DNA of 24,163 bases from an uncultured Rhodoplanes sp. (GTDB lineage: Bacteria > Pseudomonadota > Alphaproteobacteria > Rhizobiales > Xanthobacteraceae), in assembly GCA_936924235.1 (NCBI GenBank), contig CAKZHN010000566.1, positions 1 through 24,163 on the forward strand, in the 5' to 3' direction. A model generated the notes under the pieces. The model searched no databases, was not told the DNA's origin, and was given only the letters and a program-made list of their open reading frames with translations. Positions 14,062 to 18,245 of this stretch are shown one piece after another. The position numbers and the translations under genes are program-made. Position 1 is the stretch's first letter, and every line of letters starts with the position of its first letter.

Positions 14062-14381
14062 GAGTCCGGACGGACTCGATGTTGCTGACATGGGTTTTGC
14101 TCGCGGTTTTAATCCGGCTTCTCACGGCCGGGCGCCAGCGATCGGCACTGGCACCGGGAGAGTGAGAACAGGTCCGCGAAGAACCTGCGCCAAGCCTTCC
14201 CCCCGAAGGGGTGTTGTATAGCCGTGGCACTCCCGGCATAGTGAGCCGGTCACGCCCACGGCATGGGCGCGGCAGTTCTTTTCGGCAGGCTTCGAGGCCG
14301 GCAAGCCCGTGGCCCGCCTATCGCGGATGCAGCGCTATCCCCGGCAAGGGACCGCTGCGGGAGTTCTCACGCTCCGCGGTC
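14062..14381 (-). ncRNA. Candidate structured RNA (hairpin chain)
   Basis: This gene-free stretch folds on the minus strand into successive helices. H0 is GACCGC-GGAG...CTCC-GCGGTC (14381-14350). H1 is GCCGTGG...CCACGGC with an inner CCGGC/GCCGG (14262-14221). H2 is CCCC-TTCG-GGGG, a C(UUCG)G tetraloop. H3 is CAGGTTC-TTCGC-GGACCTG. H4 is TTCTCAC...GTGAGAA enclosing GGTGCCAG/CTGGCGCC (14168-14119). H5 is GAGTCCG/CGGACTC (14077-14062). H3 and H4 each contain one U-G pair that would be an A-C mismatch on the plus strand, and UUCG is an RNA-stabilising loop, so minus sense is favoured. A further perfect hairpin (13954-13939) lies just before the ribosome binding site of the gene at 13911. It could be a stand-alone RNA or a long leader. 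A minus-strand open frame of about 60 codons across it shows no protein-like features. Confidence 0.45.
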
Positions 14382-14594
14382 ATTCCACCCTAATTTGCGA
14401 AGCGAGCGCAACCCCTCCTGGGGACGCTTTCGCGCGCGCCGGCGACAGAACATCCGCCGAACAAAATGACTGACGGATGCCAAATGGCTTCCGACACGTC
14501 CGCGCTGAATCAATGGCTTAGCGGCCGTCCGCGCTAATAGCCCCATTAACGATGCGTTACTTTCGATAGCGACTCTTTGTCAGGTTCTTCCGCC

Positions 14595-14619
14595 GGAACA
14601 TTGCGCCTTCCGAGACGTT
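14595..14619 (+). promoter_or_regulatory. Sigma-EcfG (general stress response) promoter
   Basis: GGAAC (14595-14599) and CGTT (14616-14619) are separated by exactly 16 bases, matching the alphaproteobacterial EcfG consensus GGAAC-N16/17-CGTT. Transcription would start near 14626, about 20 bases before the ATG of the zinc-ribbon gene at 14645, with GGGGGGAA between. It is the only such pair I found with this spacing upstream of a gene here. Confidence 0.7.
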
Positions 14620-14644
14620 GCCGCTCACCCAAGGGGGGAAGTCA

Positions 14645-14821
14645 ATGCCGGTAGCCGTACCCTGCGAGCACTGCGCGGGAACCACAGAATTTCTTTCCGA
14701 GACGCAGCCGCTTGGCAGCGCTCCAGGTCATCGAGTGTATTTCTGCGACTCCTGCAAACGGACCACCTGGACGACGTGGCGCATGGGTCAGCAACAACAA
14801 CAACCCCAGCGGAAAGAGTAG
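14645..14821 (+). CDS. 58-aa zinc-ribbon protein, stress-promoter linked
   Basis: ATG 14645 follows GGGGGGAA with good spacing; nine upstream in-frame codons precede that site and would fall near the predicted transcription start. Two knuckles, CEHC (7-10) and CDSC (about 43-46), are 32 residues apart and should bind one zinc ion. Between them is TTEFLSETQPLG...VYF, and after them KRTTWTTWR; the tail is Gln-rich (QQQQQPQRKE). This looks like a small conserved family in Bradyrhizobium-type genomes; binding of nucleic acid or protein is possible but unproven. The sigma-EcfG promoter just upstream suggests induction in stress or stationary phase. Confidence 0.75.
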   Translation: MPVAVPCEHCAGTTEFLSETQPLGSAPGHRVYFCDSCKRTTWTTWRMGQQQQQPQRKE

Positions 14822-14835
14822 AGCGAACCTTGCCA

Positions 14836-14922
14836 ATGAGTGTTGAGCTTCGGACGTGTCTCCAAATGATTGCAGCGATTGTGCCGCTTGGGATCGTGGT
14901 TGCGCTCATGCTGGCGTTGTAA
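14836..14922 (+). CDS. 28-aa hydrophobic miniprotein (candidate)
   Basis: ATG 14836 begins 14 bp after the zinc-ribbon stop. The product starts MSVELRTCLQ and then is almost wholly hydrophobic (MIAAIVPLGIVVALMLAL), as in one-helix membrane proteins. There is no good ribosome binding site, though it could be translated from the stress-promoter transcript. It is the least certain of the three miniproteins in the window. Confidence 0.3.
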   Translation: MSVELRTCLQMIAAIVPLGIVVALMLAL

Positions 14923-14945
14923 AGCCCACTGTGGTCACAGCTTTC

Positions 14946-15149
14946 ATGGTATCATTCATCAATGATCCGGATCACTGGCGCACCCGGGCGCATGAAATGC
15001 GCGCATTGGCAGAAGCGACCAATGACCATATCGCGCGGACATCAATGCTCGCCGTTGCCGAAGAATACGAAAAGCTGGCGCGCCGTGCCGAGCAACGCTC
15101 GGACGGAAGGCAAACGCAGCAACAGCAGCAGCCGCAGTCTGTGAACTAG
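14946..15149 (+). CDS. 66-aa helical orphan protein (NDPxHWRxRAxEMR type)
   Basis: I start at ATG 14946, since the product then opens with the family-like FINDPDHWRTRAHEMRALAE, followed by a second helix (SMLAVAEEYEKLARRAEQR) and a Gln-rich tail. Upstream in-frame codons overlap the preceding miniprotein frame and look unlike protein. Proteins with an NDPxHWRxRAxEMR start and two amphipathic helices are, as I recall, very common multi-copy orphans in Bradyrhizobium. The role is unknown. The Shine-Dalgarno sequence is poor. After its stop lies one copy of a gene-end repeat that recurs after the next gene. Confidence 0.65.
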   Translation: MVSFINDPDHWRTRAHEMRALAEATNDHIARTSMLAVAEEYEKLARRAEQRSDGRQTQQQQQPQSVN

Positions 15150-15157
15150 CTGGCGTA

Positions 15158-15208
15158 AGGCCGCCTTAGTTGGCAGCCCTTCCTCATAATCCATCACCTG
15201 ATCCGGCC
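15158..15208. repeat. Gene-end repeat, copy A (decayed 3' end of a small gene)
   Basis: About 51 bp resembling copy B at 15493-15542: both run AGGCCG-CT-AGTTGGCAGCC, variable bases, then ATCACCTGAT and a CC end. In copy B the minus-strand CGTATCAGGTGA is the end (RIR-stop) of a 59-aa gene. Copy A keeps the same GRIR-stop ending on the minus strand but the gene body upstream is not recognisable. It looks like the remnant of a duplicated convergent gene pair. Confidence 0.5.
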
Positions 15209-15291
15209 ATCCTTGGCGACCCTATTCATGCGCCGTGATGGCGCTGCGTCATTGCGCCATCTCGGCATTCCTCTGTGTCGAATTTTAATCT

Positions 15292-15310
15292 GCCCCTCAC
15301 ACACAGGGGC
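15292..15310 (+). promoter_or_regulatory. Hairpin containing the ribosome binding site
   Basis: GCCCCT (15292-15297) pairs perfectly with AGGGGC (15305-15310) across CACACAC. AGGGG is also the only Shine-Dalgarno-like sequence before the ATG at 15320. If the hairpin forms in the mRNA, ribosome access would be reduced. It may instead be an upstream terminator-like element without a T-run. Confidence 0.35.
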
Positions 15311-15319
15311 GCGTCGACA

Positions 15320-15493
15320 ATGCTAGAAGAACAGCTCGCCGCTCAATTGCTCCAGCATTTGCGGGCGGCGTTGGAGATCGTCTCGCAGATGGGCGACGAA
15401 ACTGCGACATACTTCGTCAAGCGCGCCTTGGCCGTGTGCTTGGTAAGATGGAAAGACGCCGAAGAGCCCAAGTCTCAGGGTCGCACGAACTGA
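15320..15493 (+). CDS. 57-aa helical orphan protein
   Basis: ATG 15320 with AGGGG ten bases upstream; an in-frame GTG at 15275 adds 15 unlike residues. The product is one long amphipathic helical segment (MLEEQLAAQLLQHLRAALEI, then VSQMGDETATYFVKRALAVC) ending in a charged tail. No membrane segment or catalytic motif is seen. It is flanked by the two copies of the gene-end repeat, so it may have arrived or duplicated with its neighbour. Function unknown. Confidence 0.55.
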   Translation: MLEEQLAAQLLQHLRAALEIVSQMGDETATYFVKRALAVCLVRWKDAEEPKSQGRTN

Positions 15494-15542
15494 GGCCGGC
15501 TCAGTTGGCAGCCTCTTTCGTTGTGGATCACCTGATACGTCC
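15493..15542. repeat. Gene-end repeat, copy B
   Basis: The intact counterpart of copy A: it spans the last base of the plus-strand 57-aa gene and the last codons of the minus-strand 59-aa gene, whose stop is at 15528-15530. Copies A and B are about 335 bp apart in direct orientation with one small gene between them. Confidence 0.5.
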
Positions 15543-15707
15543 GTCTCGCCCCGCGGCCAGATCGACGGAGATCGCCTGCAGCGCCAGCTTCAGCCACTGG
15601 TTCGCTTTTAAGAGCAGTCCACCCTGTTGCTCGGGCGGCAGTTGCTTCGCCTCTTCCACGCATTCGTGGGCGTAGCGTCGATATCGATCAGCCGCGTGCT
15701 CATCCAT
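15528..15707 (-). CDS. 59-aa helical orphan protein (RYRRYAHECVEEA type)
   Basis: The minus-strand frame from ATG 15707 gives MDEHAADRYRRYAHECVEEA, then KQLPPEQQGGLLLKANQWLK and LALQAISVDLAAG, ending DGRIR. The sequence is strongly protein-like: two amphipathic helices joined by a PPEQQ turn. To my knowledge it belongs with small RYRxxAxECxxxA proteins common in Bradyrhizobium. Its short length makes it easy to lose to annotation cutoffs. The ribosome binding site is weak. It converges on the 57-aa gene 34 bp away. Function unknown. Confidence 0.65.
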   Translation of the reverse strand: MDEHAADRYRRYAHECVEEAKQLPPEQQGGLLLKANQWLKLALQAISVDLAAGRDGRIR

Positions 15708-15870
15708 TGATCAGGGGTATCCGATTCGGCCTTGCATAAGCTGCTTGGCTGCAGTGCCCCCTGCATCGCGCGGCTTAGTCATTTGAAATAGCGCCGAGGC
15801 TACGACTCGGCTAGCGGAACAACTGTCAGCATGGCGAGCCCCTTTGGGAGAGCCTAGCTCGGACGGCCGG

Positions 15871-15901
15871 GGCCCCGCGCTTCTCCCCGGAGCGCGGGGC
15901 C
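15871..15901. terminator. Strong GC-rich hairpin without T-run
   Basis: A perfect 11-bp stem, GGCCCCGCGCT (15871-15881) with AGCGCGGGGCC (15891-15901) and a 9-base loop, lies in the 293-bp gap between the leftward 59-aa gene and the rightward gene at 16001. With no T-run on either strand, it may be a 5' leader structure or a factor-dependent stop. I see no gene in this gap. Confidence 0.5.
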
Positions 15902-16000
15902 TGCTGGCACCGGTGGTTGAGAGACGCGCGACTCCCGAAAACGCAGACCGGGCCTATATTCCACAGGTCGTGTTAGTCTGTTGTGAGTTGCGGAGTTCCC

Positions 16001-16171
16001 ATGGCCGCGTCGGCCCAACTGTTTCCCGACAAGATCGAACCGGGCGAGATCCGTGTCGAGTTCATCGACGATGACGGCGGCTGCGAGGTTGCGATCTTCG
16101 CCGGCCCGCGGGCGCCCGAGCGTGCCAGGCGTTTCGCCGAGGCGTTCTACGGGACCTATCGGGAAGCGTGA
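16001..16171 (+). CDS. 56-aa orphan protein
   Basis: ATG 16001 is preceded by GGAG (15992-15995) at a spacing of 5; a GTG at 15983 lies before that site. The product has a beta-rich core (EIRVEFIDDDGGCEVAIFAG) and a C-terminal helix (ERARRFAEAFYGTYREA). Its stop overlaps the next start as TGATG, so the two genes are translationally coupled. No domain is recognised. The pair looks like a conserved two-gene unit. Confidence 0.65.
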   Translation: MAASAQLFPDKIEPGEIRVEFIDDDGGCEVAIFAGPRAPERARRFAEAFYGTYREA

Positions 16172-16428
16172 TGCCGAAGCCTCGTTGGAATCGCCAGCTC
16201 ACCTGGCCGCTCTACACGCGCGACGGTCAGACGATCGCCACGCTCGCCGATGCCCGCGACTATGCCCTGAGCCTGCCCGCCAACATCAACGCGCGCAACC
16301 AATGGCAGCGTGCGGCCGAGCTCATGCTTGAGGCGGCAAACGGCGGCGGCGTGTACGAGGCGTCGTGGCAGATCAAGACGGCGCTGTTTTTGGACATGCG
16401 GCTCGACGTGGTGAAAACGCGGGCTTAA
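16171..16428 (+). CDS. 85-aa orphan protein coupled to the previous gene
   Basis: ATG 16171 shares its A with the previous TGA; GGGAAG lies just upstream. The product begins MPKPRWNRQLTWPLYTRDGQ, then has helices (IATLADARDYALSLP, NQWQRAAELMLEAAN) and ends with VYEASWQIKTALFLDMRLDV. The ARDYALSLP and RNQWQRAAELML pattern is that of a small orphan family I associate with Bradyrhizobium. No membrane segment or catalytic residues stand out. Function unknown. Confidence 0.65.
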   Translation: MPKPRWNRQLTWPLYTRDGQTIATLADARDYALSLPANINARNQWQRAAELMLEAANGGGVYEASWQIKTALFLDMRLDVVKTRA

Positions 16429-16434
16429 AAAAAT

Positions 16435-16725
16435 TCACGCTTGGGCCGCATCGTCTTCATCGTCTTCCGCAGCCGGCTCGACGTGATTTGGTCCGGGAAA
16501 TTCCATCTCCAGAGGGGCGCTACGCACGATGTCAGCAACTAGCCTTTGAATTGCTGTCTCGTGGCAACAGTCGTTCACTTCCACCGGTACGGTGAATGTG
16601 AAACCCCATTCGGAAATCCACCACTCCGCAGTGTTCAACCGCGTCCCGCCTTCAAGTGGTCGGCAGCGATAATACCGAAGCCGCGGTTCCCAATTGGCAC
16701 GAGGCAGGAACCGCAGCGCGATCAT
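16435..16725 (-). CDS. 96-aa orphan protein with acidic tail
   Basis: ATG 16725, with no clear ribosome binding site. The N-terminal half is aromatic and basic (RFLPRANWEPRLRYYRCRP, then EWWISEWGFTFTVPVEVND) and looks like a small beta-rich fold; the tail is acidic (EPAAEDDEDDAAQA). It lies 15 bp downstream of the HicB-like gene on the same strand and is probably cotranscribed. It lacks the features of a HicA toxin. It converges on the 85-aa gene with only 6 bp between stops. Confidence 0.55.
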   Translation of the reverse strand: MIALRFLPRANWEPRLRYYRCRPLEGGTRLNTAEWWISEWGFTFTVPVEVNDCCHETAIQRLVADIVRSAPLEMEFPGPNHVEPAAEDDEDDAAQA

Positions 16726-16740
16726 CAGCGAAAACCAAGT

Positions 16741-17028
16741 TTAAGCGGCGACGGCCACGTAATCGCGTTTGGTGATGAGAGCTTTCGGAACGGGATCGAG
16801 GGCACCGTCGCGGATCAAGGCTTCCCGCAGATCCGTGACCTTTTTCGCGATCACTGAGCGGTCAAGCTTGTCAGACAGAAACGCTGACAGGGCCGGCTCG
16901 ATGTCCGCGAGCACAGCATGGGCGTTGAGGTGCGACAGGACGAATCCGGGCACGTCGTCGGAATAGACGAACAAGCCGCCATCCTCCCGTTGCTCGATCG
17001 TCACTGTCACCTTGACCACGTCAGCCAT
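16741..17028 (-). CDS. HicB-like partial RNase H-fold protein
   Basis: A 95-aa protein, ATG 17028 set by GGAG 8 bases upstream. The N-terminus (VKVTVTIEQREDGGLFVYSD, then DVPGFVLSHLNAHAVLADIE) follows the HicB antitoxin pattern, in which a beta sheet around an E-x-GG-x-h-hYSDDVPG core is followed by a helix. The C-terminal part (about 48-95) is helical and basic but not an obvious ribbon-helix-helix or HTH. No HicA toxin gene is adjacent, so this is a solitary HicB-like protein rather than a complete toxin-antitoxin pair. An inverted repeat at 17096-17118 lies in its promoter region. Confidence 0.6.
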   Translation of the reverse strand: MADVVKVTVTIEQREDGGLFVYSDDVPGFVLSHLNAHAVLADIEPALSAFLSDKLDRSVIAKKVTDLREALIRDGALDPVPKALITKRDYVAVAA

Positions 17029-17095
17029 AGCTCGCTCTCCCTGGCCGCCCGACGATAACACGCCCACCCGACCTGCGTTGCATTAAGATATGGTT

Positions 17096-17118
17096 AAAGG
17101 TCAATATTGCTGACCTTT
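17096..17118. promoter_or_regulatory. Inverted repeat in divergent promoter (candidate operator)
   Basis: AAAGGTCA (17096-17103) and TGACCTTT (17111-17118) form a perfect 8-bp inverted repeat with a 7-base centre. It lies between the leftward HicB-like gene (start 17028) and the rightward gene at 17219, in an AT-rich patch within GC-rich surroundings. A dimeric repressor site is a reasonable reading. The regulator is unknown. Confidence 0.4.
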
Positions 17119-17218
17119 TGGTCCTGTAGATGTAGCGCACCGGTCTCGCGTCCGCAATCCGCCGGGAAATCGACCCGTGCCGCGCGGTACCCGAGGGTGG
17201 GGACACTGTGAGGTGTCC

Positions 17219-17602
17219 ATGGCTACAAGACCGGCTCGCAAGCGCGCCGCCCCGAACTTCCATCGACTTCCCGACGAGGTCGCGGCGCAGCTCCTGCGCG
17301 CGCTCCAAAGTATCCCGCGGCCCAGAGATCCGCTCGTCTTGCAGCGGCCCGAATTTCCGCGGCCGCCGACCCGCCGGCCGGAGGACGATTTCAACGTAAT
17401 CCTGCGCGGCCGGCAGATCGGCCGCATCTGGCGCCACGAATACGAGCATGACCGGAAGAGCGGCAAAGGGCCGTGGCATTGGAATTGGACCGGGGTGAAA
17501 GACCGCACCGATGCATCGGGTCACGGTCCGACACTGGAATCGGTGATGGCAGATTTCCGGAGGGCTTGGGAAGGACGAACCTGTGAACGGGTGGTCAGGT
17601 AG
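17219..17602 (+). CDS. 127-aa orphan protein near the prophage end
   Basis: ATG 17219 follows GAGGTG; an in-frame GTG at 17177 has no better site. A basic N-terminus (MATRPARKRAA) precedes a proline-rich middle (RPEFPRPPTRRPEDD). A compact C-terminal unit follows: FNVILRGRQIGRIWRHEYE, GPWHWNWTG, and GHGPTLESVMADFRRAWE. The Trp-rich beta part plus final helix look like a small folded domain common to orphan proteins of this clade. No function recognised. Its transcript would run straight into the palindrome array 49 bp later. Confidence 0.62.
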   Translation: MATRPARKRAAPNFHRLPDEVAAQLLRALQSIPRPRDPLVLQRPEFPRPPTRRPEDDFNVILRGRQIGRIWRHEYEHDRKSGKGPWHWNWTGVKDRTDASGHGPTLESVMADFRRAWEGRTCERVVR

Positions 17603-17650
17603 CCGCTTAGAGAAAAACGCACCAGCGGGCACCGTAGGGCCAAAAACCCG

Positions 17651-17961
17651 CGTGCACATGTGCACGTATCGACCGGCAAATTTACCGCTTAAAAAACTTC
17701 CGGCGCGGAATCTTTTTCAAGACGCAAATTTGCGTGTTGGATCAAGGTTCGCACGTCGAACCTTGATCGGCGACACATGTGTCGCCGCAACTCATTGCGC
17801 ATTTGGAGGAAGGTTCTGCTGCGGAACCTTCGTTACTTACGACCCATGGGTCGTATCAAGATGCCGGGCGGAATCTTGATCAAGTCGCCAACTTGGCAAC
17901 TTGATCGGGTGTTTCACCATGCGTCACACGTGAAACGACCTTCGGCAAATTTGCCGAAGGT
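17651..17961. repeat. Array of contiguous palindromes and hairpins
   Basis: About 311 bp with no gene, between convergent genes, consist of abutting inverted repeats of different sequence. Perfect palindromes lie at 17651-17666 (core ACATGT), 17722-17735 (AAATTT), 17769-17786 (ACATGT), 17838-17855 (CCATGG) and 17938-17961 (24 bp, AAATTT). Near-perfect: 17674-17687 (AAATTT). Hairpins: 17698-17710 (TTCCG/CGGAA, flanked by A-run and T-run), 17740-17768 (12-bp arms, loop CACGT), 17787-17798, 17809-17831 (GAAGGTTC arms), 17855-17880 (ATCAAGAT arms), 17878-17906 (GATCAAGT arms plus inner GCCAA/TTGGC) and 17911-17936 (GTTTCAC arms). GATCAAG recurs in two hairpins and ATCAAG in a third. The one imperfect palindrome (17674-17687) has a T-G wobble only on the minus strand. 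Function unknown. Confidence 0.85.
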
Positions 17962-18011
17962 TTTGCCCAGCCGGGGCGTGTGTTCACGATTTCAAACAGC
18001 CACTCACGCAC

Positions 18012-18245
18012 TCAATTTTCGGATTCGTTGGCACCCGTCTGTACTGACGCGACCGGCGCCAGCGCGGCCCATGCCTCGCTGAAGCTCTTTCCGGCGCCGG
18101 CATAGTTCTGCGGAGATTTCCCGGTCAGCGACAATGCGACCACCTCCGGATTTGTGAGGATCATCATCACGCCTTCCGCCCGGGCGCGGATCGTGTCGAT
18201 CAGCCAGGCCTCTGCGGGGCCGAGTCGATACAGCCTCTTGCTCAT
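18012..18245 (-). CDS. 77-aa protein at the end of the tail operon
   Basis: ATG 18245 overlaps the tape measure stop as ATGA, so translation is coupled. The product begins MSKRLYRLGPAEAWLIDTIR and continues ARAEGVMMILTNPEVVALSL, then an Ala-rich stretch. Small proteins directly after tape measure genes are often tail assembly or tail-tip components. No specific family is recognised. It is the last gene before the palindrome array. Confidence 0.65.
   Translation of the reverse strand: MSKRLYRLGPAEAWLIDTIRARAEGVMMILTNPEVVALSLTGKSPQNYAGAGKSFSEAWAALAPVASVQTGANESEN

Noticed and set aside
14122..14304. Protein-coding gene of about 60 residues across the hairpin chain
   Set aside because: It has no ribosome binding site, an unconvincing composition, and its sequence is better explained by RNA helices.
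17651..17961. CRISPR array
   Set aside because: There is no constant repeat and no regular spacer; each unit is itself a palindrome of different sequence, and no cas genes are present.
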